This document shows, piece by piece, positions 24,135-33,638 of a stretch of DNA of 64,000 bases (positions within the stretch are counted from its first letter, which is position 1; each line of letters starts with the position of its first letter). The position numbers were made by a program, and so were the translations under genes. The DNA is from Poriferisphaera corsica (GTDB lineage: Bacteria; Planctomycetota; Phycisphaerae; Phycisphaerales; Phycisphaeraceae). The notes beneath the pieces were generated by a model. The model ran no database searches and was not told the DNA's origin. It worked only from the letters and a program-made list of their open reading frames with translations. The stretch covers positions 558,001-622,000 of the forward strand of contig NZ_CP036425.1 in NCBI RefSeq assembly GCF_007747445.1. The letters are read 5' to 3'.

Positions 24135-25577
24135 ATGGCTGATGATGCACAAGTCGTGGCTGGGAATGAGGATAAAGAACAGGGGCATGGTGCACATATT
24201 AAGAAGGCGGACGAGCCGCGTGGTTTGGATGGGAAGTTTTGCCGACCGATTAAGGTTTCGGTGATTGGGGCAGGGTCGTTTTTTACACACAGTATTATGT
24301 GCGATTTGTTTGCGATTAAGGGTATGCAGGGCGGTGAAGTATCGCTCGTGGATATTGATGAGAAGCGACTGACGACGATGCATGAGTTAGTGGGGCGGAT
24401 CGTTGAAGCGAGAGGGTTAGCAGATTCGTGGAAGGTGAATGCGACGATGGATCGGCGAGAGGCGCTGAAGGGCAGTGATTATATAGTTTTCTGTGTTGAG
24501 GTTTCGGGTTTGGAATGTGTGGCATGGGATAATGATATTCCGCTGAAGTATGGGATTGATCAGTGTATTGGCGATACGATTGGGCCGGGTGGTTTGTTTA
24601 AGGCGCTACGGACTGTGCCGGTGTATTTGGATATGCTGAAGGATGCGGAAGAGGTTTGCCCGGATGCTTTGATTCTGAATTATACGAACCCGATGAATAT
24701 CTTGATGTTGGCGGGTGGTCGGACGAGTGAGATGGAGGCGGTGGGTTTGTGTCACTCGATTCAGGCGGCGAGTCATAAGATGGCTGATGATGGAGGGGTG
24801 CCTTATGAAGAGATGGTGTGGGAGGCTGCGGGCATTAATCATATGGCTTGGTTTACAAAGCTGCAGCACAAGGGCAAGGATTTGTATCCAATTCTGCTAG
24901 CGAAGACGGAGGATGAGGAAGGGGAAATCTATGAGAGTGATCCGATTCGTTATGACATGATGAAGCATTTTGGCGCGTTTATGACGGAGAGTAGCGGGCA
25001 TTTGAGTGAGTATTTGCCGTACTATCGTAAGCGTAAAGATTTGATGGAGCGATATTGTCGTGATGGGTATCGTGGGGAGAGTCGATTCTATGCATCGAAT
25101 TGGCCGACATGGCGTAAGGAGTTTGATGAGCAGCGACAGCGTGTGCTTCATGGTGAGGAAGAATTGCTGAAAGAGCGCAGCTGGGAATATGCGAGCTGGA
25201 TTATCGAGTCGAAGGAAAAGGATGTGCCTTATCGGATTTATGGAAATGTTATGAATCATGATGGTACGGGGAGTGGTAAGTTGATTACGAACTTGCCGAC
25301 GGATGGTTGTGTTGAGGTTGCGTGTATGGTGGATCACAACGGGATTAATGCGACGCGTTATGGAAAATTACCAGCACAGATGGCGGCGATGTGCGCGACG
25401 AACATGCATATGTTTGATCTTGCGGCGACGGCATGCATTGAGAAAAGTAAGGAAGCAGCAATTCATGCGCTGTTGCATGATCCGTTAACGATGGCGGTGT
25501 GTAGCCCGGCTGAGATTAAGGCTATGACACTGGAGATGTTTGAGGTTGAGAAGGATTACTTGCAGGATTACAAATAA
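24135..25577 (+). CDS. Glycoside hydrolase family 4 (alpha-galactosidase/alpha-glucosidase type)
   Basis: 480 residues; an NAD- and metal-dependent glycosidase. Features: Rossmann start KVSVIGAGSFFTHSIMCDLF, SLVDIDEKRL, the NPMNILMLAGGR block, the metal-site CHS motif (GLCHSIQAAS, about residue 205) and GINHMAWFTKL (about 234), plus the C-terminal MVDHNGINATRYGKLPAQMA. The CHS form is typical of alpha-galactosidase (MelA-like) members rather than the 6-phospho-glucosidases. The ATG at 24135 has AAAAGGA 8 bases upstream; an earlier in-frame ATG at 24093 lacks this. It is cytosolic, with no signal peptide. It is divergent from the AraC regulator and followed by a terminator. Confidence 0.92.
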   Translation: MADDAQVVAGNEDKEQGHGAHIKKADEPRGLDGKFCRPIKVSVIGAGSFFTHSIMCDLFAIKGMQGGEVSLVDIDEKRLTTMHELVGRIVEARGLADSWKVNATMDRREALKGSDYIVFCVEVSGLECVAWDNDIPLKYGIDQCIGDTIGPGGLFKALRTVPVYLDMLKDAEEVCPDALILNYTNPMNILMLAGGRTSEMEAVGLCHSIQAASHKMADDGGVPYEEMVWEAAGINHMAWFTKLQHKGKDLYPILLAKTEDEEGEIYESDPIRYDMMKHFGAFMTESSGHLSEYLPYYRKRKDLMERYCRDGYRGESRFYASNWPTWRKEFDEQRQRVLHGEEELLKERSWEYASWIIESKEKDVPYRIYGNVMNHDGTGSGKLITNLPTDGCVEVACMVDHNGINATRYGKLPAQMAAMCATNMHMFDLAATACIEKSKEAAIHALLHDPLTMAVCSPAEIKAMTLEMFEVEKDYLQDYK

Positions 25578-25605
25578 GATTGCTCCAAGTTTTGCAGATG
25601 ATTGC

Positions 25606-25632
25606 AAAAGCCTCACGATTGTGAGGCTTTTT
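25606..25632. terminator. Intrinsic terminator between GH4 gene and sixA
   Basis: Stem AAAAGCCTCAC / GTGAGGCTTTT with loop GATT, then a T-run; the A-run on the left makes it work for both convergent genes. Confidence 0.93.
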
Positions 25633-25647
25633 GTTTGGAGGCGTGGT

Positions 25648-26157
25648 TTAGGTTTCGCCGGCGAGTTGTCGGAGGGCGCGCGGGGGGAGGATCCAGTGGA
25701 GGATGCCGGAAGTTGATGGGAGAGCGGGTTCATTCTTTCTGATGGGCGCTTCGATGAGTGCGCATGATGCTTTTTTGAGTTCGACGGCGTTGGATCTTGC
25801 TTTAGGGAAGCAGAGTATGGAGATGAGTTCGGAGAGGTAGGGCTCGTGGCCGACGATGAGGATATCGTTTTCGGGACGGGCTTGAAGGAATTTGATGATT
25901 TTTTTGGTTGGCCCGTTGGTGAGTGGGTCGCAGAATTCGGGTGCGAGGTCGAAGGTGTCGCCAATGAAAGCGGCAGTTTGGGCGGCTCTTGTTTTAGAGG
26001 ATGTGAGGATGGCTTGGGGGCGATCGATGAAGCGAGACAGGCCTTGAGCAGCGAGTGCGGAGCGTGTGAGTCCGAGCGGGGTCAGCGGTCGCAGATCGTC
26101 GGGCTGATTGGTTGTGCCGGGCTCGGCGATGCCATGCCTGAAGAGTAGAAGTCGCAT
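25648..26157 (-). CDS. sixA: SixA-type phosphohistidine phosphatase
   Basis: 169 residues. The histidine phosphatase motif RHG is at residues 7-9 (MRLLLFRHGIAEP), followed by LRPLTPLGLTRS, SSKTRAAQTA (Arg-x-x-Gln-T) and the second catalytic His in ILIVGHEPYLSEL. The length and RHGxAE start match SixA, which removes phosphate from phosphohistidine in HPt-type or PTS proteins. It lies between the GH4 gene and phoU, with no strong operon link to either (250 bases to phoU). A signalling role here is inferred. Confidence 0.93.
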   Translation of the reverse strand: MRLLLFRHGIAEPGTTNQPDDLRPLTPLGLTRSALAAQGLSRFIDRPQAILTSSKTRAAQTAAFIGDTFDLAPEFCDPLTNGPTKKIIKFLQARPENDILIVGHEPYLSELISILCFPKARSNAVELKKASCALIEAPIRKNEPALPSTSGILHWILPPRALRQLAGET

Positions 26158-26410
26158 ATGAAATCCCCAAGTTACAACACAGAAACAGAAGCACGTTAAC
26201 TGCTTATCGAGTCAATGTTAGCGTATCAGGGATTAAAGTGAAGGATATTTTAAGGTGGTGTTATAGGAATGAGGATTGTGAGTTTGGTGAGTGCGTTTCC
26301 CTCATGGCTCACTTGTAGGCCAGCGGGTTGATGATGGGGAATCGAGGTGTTTTCGGGGATTGGCTGTTTAAATTTCTAACACAAATCTTATGAATCATCA
26401 CACAACTACT

Positions 26411-27085
26411 CTAGGCATTGGCTTTTTGGCGAAGCTTGGCGTGGCGGACGATTTCGCCATCGACGAGGTAGATGACATCTTTGGCGATGTTGACGGTGTG
26501 GTCGGCGATACGTTCGAGCTGACGTGAAACGTTTTGAAGATGGACGTATTGGTCGATTTGCTCGGGATTGTCTTTCATCGCTGCGATGGTTTTGGTGTAC
26601 ATGCCACGATGGATTTCGTCGACTTGATCGTCGAGTTTACGGACCTCACGGGCGAGCTCGACGTCTTGGTTGATGAGGGCATTAAGCGTTTTGTTGAGCA
26701 TGGTTTGTGCGATTTTACCCATGTTAGGCAGATCGTATGGGAGGACATCAATGCGTGATTCTTGAGCAAGGAATGAAGCTTGCTGAGCAATGGAAGAAGC
26801 GAGATCGCCGATGCGCTCGAGGTCGTGGTTGATTTTGAGGAGGGCGATCACAAAGCGAAGGTCGTGGGCGACGGGTTGGTGGAGAGCAAGGGTGTGGAGG
26901 CATTCCTCTTCGAGGTCGATTTCAGCGAGGTCGATGAGTTTGTCGTTGTCGATGGTGGATTGAGCGAGTTCGAGATTTCTGTCCTGGATGGAGGTGATCG
27001 CGTTATGGAGGGCTTCCTCGACTTGTGAGCCAATGGCGAGGAGTTGGGTTTTGAGCTTGTCGATTTGTCGGACCAGGTGGAGCAT
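26411..27085 (-). CDS. phoU: Phosphate signalling protein PhoU
   Basis: 224 residues, cytosolic, all-helical, two PhoU repeats: AIGSQVEEALHNAITSIQDR, DNDKLIDLAEIDLEEECLHT, INHDLERIGDLASSIAQQ (metal-binding E/D-xxx-D) and the second copy DNPEQIDQYVHLQNVSRQLE, RIADHTVNIAKDVIYLVDGE. PhoU damps the phosphate response via PhoR and the phosphate transporter. Here it stands next to a Pit-type transporter and the phoBR pair rather than a pst operon. A terminator lies between its start and the pit gene, so it is transcribed separately. Confidence 0.97.
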   Translation of the reverse strand: MLHLVRQIDKLKTQLLAIGSQVEEALHNAITSIQDRNLELAQSTIDNDKLIDLAEIDLEEECLHTLALHQPVAHDLRFVIALLKINHDLERIGDLASSIAQQASFLAQESRIDVLPYDLPNMGKIAQTMLNKTLNALINQDVELAREVRKLDDQVDEIHRGMYTKTIAAMKDNPEQIDQYVHLQNVSRQLERIADHTVNIAKDVIYLVDGEIVRHAKLRQKANA

Positions 27086-27196
27086 GCGTATGACTCGCTT
27101 GTAAGGGGAGTGAAAGTGTTTGTTGTTTTATACACGGAGTGGGTCGCGTCGGCTATAGCGTTAACATTGCTAACACGATTAACAAGGAGTGGACAT

Positions 27197-27221
27197 ATAA
27201 AAAGCCCGCAGGAAGCGGGCT
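27197..27221 (-). terminator. Intrinsic terminator of pit gene
   Basis: Stem AGCCCGC / GCGGGCT with loop AGGAA; on the minus strand it is followed by T5. It sits between pit and phoU. Confidence 0.9.
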
Positions 27222-27316
27222 GTGTTGTTTGGTATTTTGTTGATCTGCTTTAAAGCGTCTTCCATGACGATTTACAGGTTGAGTCATTCCAAGTCATGGT
27301 GCAGATTACTCTCGGT

Positions 27317-28897
27317 TTAGATGAAGCAAATCTTGAGTGCGTAGAAGAAGAGGATCGCTAGGCAAGCGCCGGCGGGGATGGTGATGATCCATGAGGCGAA
27401 GATGTCGCGGATGGTGTTGAGGTTGATTGCCCCGATACCACGGGCGAGGCCAACGCCGAGGACGGCACCGACGAGTGTGTGGGTTGTGGAAATGGGCATA
27501 CCAGCGAGTGAGGCGATGAGGATGGTGATGGCGGCGGCGAATTCGGCGGTGAAGCCGCGAGTTGGGGTGAGTTCGGTGATGCGGCGGCCGATGGTTTCCA
27601 TGACGCGCCAGCCCCAGGTGGCGAGACCGATGACGATACCGACACCGCCGAGGATCAGGGCCCATTCAGGGACGTGCGACTTTGCGATGATGGCGCCTTC
27701 GTGGAGTGTTTGGACGGCAGCGGATAGGGGGCCGATGGCGTTGGCGACGTCGTTCGCACCGTGTGAGAAGGCGACGAAGCATGCGGAGAGGATTTGGAGG
27801 TAGACGAAGATACGTTCGACTTTTTGGAGGGCTGATTTGGTGAGTTCGGGGTCGGAGCGTTTTTCGATGTTCGATGAGAGGGTTTCGAGCTGCATGAGCA
27901 GGTCGGAAGCTTCGGAGGAGTTTGTGCCGGTGGTGTTTGAGGAGATGCGACGGAGGTGTTTCCGGGCTTTGTCGACGGATCGTTTGACGTAAACAGATTC
28001 GAAGTGCTGCGTGGATTCGACGGGGTCGTCCTCGATTTTACGAATCATGAACGAGGTGATGACGGTGCCGATGACGCCGGTGATGACGGCGAAGGCCATG
28101 GTGATAAGCAGGGCAACGGGGTGGGTTGGGCCGAGCTTATGGTTACTAAAGTATTGGATATTTTCGAGCCAAGCGGCGTCTTTCCAGAAGGCTTTGAGGC
28201 CTTTAAAGGAGGTGACGGCGATCATGACAAACATGGTGATGAAGACGAGGAAAGGGGCGACTTTCTTTGCGGCTTTAACGGGGTTGGGCTGGAAGAAGAT
28301 GAGTTTGAGGATGATGCGGAAGAGGAGGTAAGAGACTGCGGCGGCGAGGACTGGTGAGATGATCCATGAGGACGCAATGGCGGTGACGCCTGAGAAGTCG
28401 GTGATACCCCAGTTGATGGCGGTTGGTCCGAGAGCGACGCAACCGAAGCCGACGACTGCACCGACGATGGAGTGGGTGGTTGAGACGGGCCAGCCGAAGT
28501 ATGAGGCGAGTTGAAGCCAAACACCTGCGGCAAGGAGTGAGGCGATCATCCCGATCGCGAGTATGAGGTAGCCGTCTTCCCCGTAGAACTCGTTGATGAG
28601 TGCGGGGTCGAAGATGCCTTTACGGATGGTATTGGAGACGGAGGATCCGACAAAGTAGGCGCCTGCGAACTCGAAAATAGCGGCGACGATGATGGCTTTT
28701 TTGAGTGTGAGCGCACCGGAGCCGACGGAGGTACCCATAGCGTTGGCGACGTCGTTTGCGCCGATATTCCACGCCATGTAGAAACCGAAGGCAAGGGCGA
28801 TGATCACAAGGATCTGTGAGGTGGGTTGCATGCCGGTAAACCAGTCAAAGACCGACAGCGTTTGTATGATCGCGAAAGTGTTCATACTGTTATGCAC
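27317..28897 (-). CDS. pit: PiT family inorganic phosphate transporter
   Basis: 526 residues, inner membrane, about 10 spans. The two PiT signature repeats are GANDVANAMGTSVGSGALT near the N-terminus and SHGANDVANAIGPLSAAVQT in the C-terminal half. A soluble central loop (about residues 280-355) contains a charged helical stretch (VKRSVDKARKHLRRI). The closely related PiT proteins carry metal-phosphate by proton symport. The start at 28897 is by length; an ATG at 28885 is equally possible. It is downstream of, and on the same strand as, the DUF47 gene (157 bases), which commonly pairs with PiT transporters. Confidence 0.95.
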   Translation of the reverse strand: MHNSMNTFAIIQTLSVFDWFTGMQPTSQILVIIALAFGFYMAWNIGANDVANAMGTSVGSGALTLKKAIIVAAIFEFAGAYFVGSSVSNTIRKGIFDPALINEFYGEDGYLILAIGMIASLLAAGVWLQLASYFGWPVSTTHSIVGAVVGFGCVALGPTAINWGITDFSGVTAIASSWIISPVLAAAVSYLLFRIILKLIFFQPNPVKAAKKVAPFLVFITMFVMIAVTSFKGLKAFWKDAAWLENIQYFSNHKLGPTHPVALLITMAFAVITGVIGTVITSFMIRKIEDDPVESTQHFESVYVKRSVDKARKHLRRISSNTTGTNSSEASDLLMQLETLSSNIEKRSDPELTKSALQKVERIFVYLQILSACFVAFSHGANDVANAIGPLSAAVQTLHEGAIIAKSHVPEWALILGGVGIVIGLATWGWRVMETIGRRITELTPTRGFTAEFAAAITILIASLAGMPISTTHTLVGAVLGVGLARGIGAINLNTIRDIFASWIITIPAGACLAILFFYALKICFI

Positions 28898-29053
28898 TTA
28901 TGAATAAGGGAGGACTCATCGATTTTCTGCATCAGGTAAGCACCTGGTCACAGAACCCAAGAGCTATGTGAAAAATGTGATTGATCACACGGCTGAACAA
29001 CTAAATTTCAAACGGATATCTCGTGGTTTGCGTGAGGGGGTGTGTTGAGGCGG

Positions 29054-29728
29054 TTATTTGAGTTCGAGCGTGCTGCGGATCTTGTTGGCGAGGGTTTCGC
29101 TGAGGTTGGCGAGTTCGCCAGCTTGTTTGAAGATACGCAACCAGAGATAGAATTCGCCGTGTGAGAAGTCCTTTTCGTGGGCGAAGATGCTTTTTAGGAG
29201 TGAACGTTGGATAACGTCGGCTTCATGTTCGAGGACAGCGACTTTATGAACCATTTGTGCGACTTGCTGGGCTTCAGCACCGCCGAAGGATGATTCGAGA
29301 AGCTCGTCGAGACGTTTAACGATTTCGACGACGCCGGCGACTGCTTCAAGGTTCTTGGCAAGGAAAGATTTGAAAGTATCTTTGATGCTGTCGGGGCAGT
29401 TGAGCGCTTTGATTGTGAGGAGGGTCGCAAAGTTTTCAGTTTTGCCGGCGAGACCATCTTGAATCGCGATGATGTCCAGCAGCTTACTACGATCGACAGC
29501 AAGGAACATACCCTTGCGTAGCGCATTCTGAATGTCGTGCTTTGTTTCGTCTGCAGCGTGCTCAAGACGAGAGATTTCCTCTGCGACTTGCTCGACTTTT
29601 GCCATGTCGTGTATGAGGAATGCATCCGTGAGAGGATTGATAAGATCGACGCACTGCTTGATCTTATCCATGTGCGTTTGGATCGGGATAAATGGTGATC
29701 GACCAAAGAGCTTTGCAATCGTACGCAT
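29054..29728 (-). CDS. DUF47/PhoU-like phosphate transport partner
   Basis: 224 residues from the ATG at 29728 (MRTIAKLFGRSPFIPIQTHM), with AAGGG upstream. The DUF47 family (distant PhoU relatives, TIGR00153 type) is characterised by this FGxSPFxPLxxHM start and long helices with E/D-xxx-D metal sites: EEISRLEHAADETKHDIQNA and KVAVLEHEADVIQRSLLKSI. Members sit immediately beside pit genes and are thought to regulate the transporter. Here it is upstream of pit on the same strand, consistent with an operon. Confidence 0.93.
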   Translation of the reverse strand: MRTIAKLFGRSPFIPIQTHMDKIKQCVDLINPLTDAFLIHDMAKVEQVAEEISRLEHAADETKHDIQNALRKGMFLAVDRSKLLDIIAIQDGLAGKTENFATLLTIKALNCPDSIKDTFKSFLAKNLEAVAGVVEIVKRLDELLESSFGGAEAQQVAQMVHKVAVLEHEADVIQRSLLKSIFAHEKDFSHGEFYLWLRIFKQAGELANLSETLANKIRSTLELK

Positions 29729-30199
29729 ACGAACCCTTTCATGCGTTTTGGAAGAATGCAATCCGCGTTGATCTTGCTCATTGTTGAGCGGATCGAGCGG
29801 TCGTGTGAGACTTGGAGCCTTCGAGGTATTCCATGAAACTCACGCGGTCTGCTTGCCTCAGACGAATGCTTACAACTGGCATCCGGTGATCTGAGGTGTG
29901 CATTCTCACCTGTGGCGGTGGTAATGTAAAGTTTACGCTAATGATATGAAAATGATGGACTTGTTGAATCCAGACAGGCCTGTCTGTTGAGGATTGTGTG
30001 GTGCTGAGAACGGGGATGAATGAGGCGGTTGTGTTTGTCTGTTCTTCGTCTAAATCTATTTGAATACTTGAGTTAGGATTTACGTTTTGTGGCAGCTAAT
30101 TAGTACGGGTATTGATGCGATTGGGGTTGTCAGGTTTCGTGCAATGAAAGTGGGGAATGAGGTAGGGGGATCGTCTTAGAAATAAAAGGAGATAGAGGT
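29729..30199. other. Intergenic region with 16-base palindrome
   Basis: About 470 bases between two divergent genes (DUF47-pit and the MBL gene). The only notable element is the perfect palindrome CAGACAGGCCTGTCTG at 29971-29986, a candidate operator. No gene is evident. Confidence 0.4.
29971..29986. promoter_or_regulatory. 16-base perfect palindrome, candidate operator
   Basis: CAGACAGGCCTGTCTG, located between divergent promoters of the pit-side operon and the MBL hydrolase gene. It has no downstream T-run, so a terminator is unlikely. The binding protein is unknown. Confidence 0.35.
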
Positions 30200-31303
30200 G
30201 TGTTTGAGAGTTCAGTGTCGATGGTGATTTTGGAACCCATGGGATTGAGGATAAGAGATATGATCGGTGGTATATCAAGACGTGAAATGCTTTCAGGCAC
30301 AGTTGCGGCTGGGTGTGGATGCTTGATGGGCAGCGCTATTGCGAACAGTGATGGCGTTTCGTTGATAGGTCGTGAGCAGCAGGGGGATGTTGTATTTAAG
30401 AAGCCGTATGGGGAAGTAAAGCAGTTGGGGGAGGGGGTGTATGCTGTGGTATCGACACCGTTTCTTGCTGATGGGAAGATTGGCGATTTGACGACGCATT
30501 GCAATGGCGGATTGATTGGTGGGAGAGATGGTGTGCTTGCTTTTGATGCGTATCGTACGATGGAAGGCGCGGTTTGGGTTGGCGAAGTTTCAAAGGCATT
30601 GTTTGGTCAGTTGCCGACGCATGTTGTCTGTTCTCATTTTCATTTCGATCACATTGGCGGTATTGCAGGGTTCTTTGATCGAGCAACTGTGCCCGAAATT
30701 GTGATGACTGAAACGACGTATCTGTTGGCGTTAGAGCATTATGCGAAAGTTGTTAGATCAAAGGAGAATGCACGCTTTGCGGAACATGGTCTAGAGACAT
30801 GGGGAGGACAGTTTGTGAGCCCGACGAAGATCGTGATTCAAGAAGATGAAGACCTAACCATCGATTTGGGGGGGCGTGTCGTAAAGTTAACGCCAATGCG
30901 TGGTCATACTCAAAGTGATTTGGTTGCTGAGGTTGATGATCCTGCCGTAACGTTTGGTGGCGATCTTATTTGGAATGGAATTTTCCCAAATTTTATGTCA
31001 GCGATTCCATCATTGTATGTTCGTTCGGTTGAACATTTACTCAAGCGAAAGAAGGCAGTCGTGATTCCTGGGCATGGAATGGATGCTCGCGCGGATTCGG
31101 TTGGGTTGGTTAGTTATCTGGAATTGCAGCAGCTTATTGAAATGGAAGCGAAGCGAGATTTTACAAAAGGCTTGTCAGTGAGTGAGGCGGTTTCAGAGTT
31201 TATTGTGCCGGAGAGATTGGGCTATTGGAAGTACTTCAGGCCTAACTTTCACGAGGTTGCGTTTAAGGCTTGGTATCGAGAATTGGCAGAGAATCAAGGT
31301 TAA
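30200..31303 (+). CDS. Exported MBL-fold hydrolase
   Basis: 367 residues. The GTG at 30200 is supported by AAAGGAG 8 bases upstream. The N-terminus carries a twin-arginine-like motif (GISRREMLSGTVAAGCGCLM, about residues 24-43), so export by Tat is likely, followed by cleavage or lipidation at the Cys pair. The metallo-beta-lactamase domain shows SHFHFDHIGG (HxHxDH), MRGHTQSDLV (third His), TFGGDLIW (bridging Asp) and VVIPGHGMDA (last His). This is the glyoxalase-II-like/beta-lactamase superfamily; the substrate cannot be deduced. Its stop overlaps the convergent phoR gene by 4 bases. Confidence 0.88.
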   Translation: MFESSVSMVILEPMGLRIRDMIGGISRREMLSGTVAAGCGCLMGSAIANSDGVSLIGREQQGDVVFKKPYGEVKQLGEGVYAVVSTPFLADGKIGDLTTHCNGGLIGGRDGVLAFDAYRTMEGAVWVGEVSKALFGQLPTHVVCSHFHFDHIGGIAGFFDRATVPEIVMTETTYLLALEHYAKVVRSKENARFAEHGLETWGGQFVSPTKIVIQEDEDLTIDLGGRVVKLTPMRGHTQSDLVAEVDDPAVTFGGDLIWNGIFPNFMSAIPSLYVRSVEHLLKRKKAVVIPGHGMDARADSVGLVSYLELQQLIEMEAKRDFTKGLSVSEAVSEFIVPERLGYWKYFRPNFHEVAFKAWYRELAENQG

Positions 31304-32667
31304 AACGTCGTCGCGATATCATTCACCTCGATCTTTGCAGGTAAATGAATTCTGAAAGTAGATCCTGATCCGAGGACTGAATCAACCGAGACGCGGCCAC
31401 CGTGAGCTTCAGCGACATGTTTAACGATGGATAGGCCGAGTCCGGTACCGCCGAGTTCACGAGAGCGAGCTTTGTCAGTGCGGTAGAAGCGTTCGAAGAT
31501 GCGCGGGAGATGCTCGGGCTCAATGCCGCGCCCCTGATCTGTTACAGAGATGATGACTTCGTTGTCGTGCAGTTCGCTGATGACTTGAACGAGCGTGTTC
31601 TCTGGGGAGTATTTAATCGCATTAGTCAGAAGATTGACGATGGCTTGTTCTAGTAGAGGAGGATTCGTTTGACAGGTGAGGACATCTGAGCAAATGATCT
31701 GTACTTCAGTATTTTTCTTGTCAGCTATCGCAGAACAGGTTTCGTTAACGGCTCGCAATACACCAATGAGATGGGTGCTCATGAGTTCTGCACGCATATC
31801 TTGGCCATCCTGTTCTATTCGAGCAATAGATAGTAGGTCTTCTACAATCGCCGCTAGTCTATCCGCTTGTCTGAGGATGATATTCAGGAAGGGCTTGCCT
31901 TGTTCCGAAACAAGCTCGGAGTCATCGAGTATGGTTTCGACAGAAGCTTTGATTGCGCTAACAGGCGTTTTGACTTCGTGTGACACATTGGCAACAAAAT
32001 CTTGACGTACAGATTCAAGTCTTCGAAGGCGTGTGACATCATGTAATACGAGAACGACGCCGATATGGATGCCGGCTGCATCTCGAAGAATTGCAGATTG
32101 TGCTTGGAGTTGCCGATCACCTTCCGGATTGTCGGGCATGCGTAATGTGATTTCGGTAGAGATAGGCGCGTCTTGGCGATGCGTTTGTTTGACAAATGTC
32201 TGTAACGCGGTGTTTCGTATGACTTCTTGTATGGATCGGCCGATCGCATGGGTGGGGTCAACTTCAAGCATGGTTGAAGCGGCATTGTTCATGCTGATGA
32301 TCTGGTCATCCAAATCAATGGCTACGACACCTTCAACCATTGACGTCAGAACTGTGCCAAGCTCGTTACGTTGACGGACGACTGTGGATAGACGTTCTTC
32401 TAGCTGGCGGGCCATGGTATTAAGAGCTTCCGCGAGTTCAGCGATCTGCAATGGGCCTTTAATTGCAACACGTTGGGAAAGATCGCCTTGTGCGAAACGG
32501 CCGGCTGCCTGCCTGAGTTCTTTGATCGATCGGCTAATCTGCATGAGGATAAAGATGCAGACGCAGCCGAAGATCGCTGCGCCGATGAGCACGATAATGA
32601 TTTTTGTTTCGCCCTGTGCTTGAGCGATTGAGATCATTGTGTTCAGCTTGGCAAGCAATTCATTCAT
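31300..32667 (-). CDS. phoR: Phosphate-type sensor histidine kinase
   Basis: 455 residues. One membrane span near residues 22-44, then HAMP (45-95), a PAS domain (about 105-215), HisKA with the phosphorylated His at 230 (FVANVSHEVKTPVSAI), and HATPase with NLLTNAIKYSP (N box), VTDQGRGIEPEHLPRIFERF (G1/F) and GGTGLGLSIVKHVAEAHGG (G2). There is no periplasmic loop big enough to be a sensor, as in E. coli PhoR, which listens to PhoU and the transporter. It is upstream-linked to phoB (minus strand, phoB first, 180 bases apart). The neighbourhood of pit, phoU and porins supports PhoR. No PstSCAB genes are visible in this window. Confidence 0.9.
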   Translation of the reverse strand: MNELLAKLNTMISIAQAQGETKIIIVLIGAAIFGCVCIFILMQISRSIKELRQAAGRFAQGDLSQRVAIKGPLQIAELAEALNTMARQLEERLSTVVRQRNELGTVLTSMVEGVVAIDLDDQIISMNNAASTMLEVDPTHAIGRSIQEVIRNTALQTFVKQTHRQDAPISTEITLRMPDNPEGDRQLQAQSAILRDAAGIHIGVVLVLHDVTRLRRLESVRQDFVANVSHEVKTPVSAIKASVETILDDSELVSEQGKPFLNIILRQADRLAAIVEDLLSIARIEQDGQDMRAELMSTHLIGVLRAVNETCSAIADKKNTEVQIICSDVLTCQTNPPLLEQAIVNLLTNAIKYSPENTLVQVISELHDNEVIISVTDQGRGIEPEHLPRIFERFYRTDKARSRELGGTGLGLSIVKHVAEAHGGRVSVDSVLGSGSTFRIHLPAKIEVNDIATTF

Positions 32668-32846
32668 GAAATTTTACGATCCTATGCATAGCACGTTGTA
32701 AGAACTGTTCAGGGTAATCAAATTACAACCCTACACATTCATCGGCAAGCTTTTCGTGAAAAAGCTGTCGTGGCATGTGATAGCTAAGCTCATCATAGCT
32801 GCGGTGATATTATTGTATATGCGAAATCTAATGTCAGGGTAGGGGG

Positions 32847-33587
32847 CTACTCTTTGAAGCGGTAGCCAACGCCACGAACGGTTTCAATGTTGCGACCAGC
32901 GTCTTTGAGCTTGCGGCGAAGAGCAACGACCTGCACATCGACAGAGCGATCAGTTACCGCAGCAAAACCTTCATGAATCGTCTCAATGATCTGCTGCCGT
33001 GTAAACACACGGCCAGGCTTGCTCATGATCAATGAGAGCAGTTTGAATTCGGTTGCTGTCATGTCGATGGCTTCGCCGTTAGCAATGACTTCATGGCGAT
33101 CCGGATCGATATGGATGCCGCCGGAAGACATTGTTGATCCAGATTGGTTGTTGAGTAATTCGGCTTCAGCTCGACGTAAGACCGCACGGATACGTGCCAT
33201 CAAGATACGTGGGCTGAATGGCTTGGTGATGTAGTCATCAGCTCCCATTTCCAAGCCGCGTACGATATCCGATTCTTCGCCACGTGCTGTAAGCATGATG
33301 ACTGGGATGTTCGCGGTGTGTTCACGAGATTTAAGTGTTCTACAGACTTCCAGTCCGTCCATTGCAGGCAACATCAAGTCTAAAAGAATCAGGTCTGGAG
33401 ATGTGGAGCGAACTTGCTTCAAACCTTCCTCGCCAGTCATCGCGGTGATGGTGTTGAAACCTTCACGGTTGAGGTTGTATTTCAGCAGTTCAAGCAGATC
33501 TTGCTCATCCTCGACAAGGAGGATGGTGGTTAGTTCTTCTTGTTGGTTGCCGGTGGGTGTCGTCATTGTGCTTGAGGTATCTCTCAT
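32847..33587 (-). CDS. phoB: PhoB-type response regulator
   Basis: 246 residues. Receiver domain with the acidic pocket VEDEQD (about 25-30), the phospho-acceptor Asp70 in LILLDLMLPAMDGLE, Thr in MLTARGEE and the Lys of ITKPFSP; then an OmpR/PhoB winged helix (ANGEAIDMTATEFKLLSLIM, FTRQQIIETI, DVQVVALRRKLKDAG, VRGVGYRF). The start at 33587 has AAGGA upstream; an in-frame ATG is at 33566. It precedes the histidine kinase gene on the same strand, the normal phoBR order. Expected targets are the porins and pit genes next door. Confidence 0.93.
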   Translation of the reverse strand: MRDTSSTMTTPTGNQQEELTTILLVEDEQDLLELLKYNLNREGFNTITAMTGEEGLKQVRSTSPDLILLDLMLPAMDGLEVCRTLKSREHTANIPVIMLTARGEESDIVRGLEMGADDYITKPFSPRILMARIRAVLRRAEAELLNNQSGSTMSSGGIHIDPDRHEVIANGEAIDMTATEFKLLSLIMSKPGRVFTRQQIIETIHEGFAAVTDRSVDVQVVALRRKLKDAGRNIETVRGVGYRFKE

Positions 33588-33638
33588 GTCTCACATTCCT
33601 TCATGTTGGCCTGCGTTGGGGCGTAGTTTAGTGAAGAA

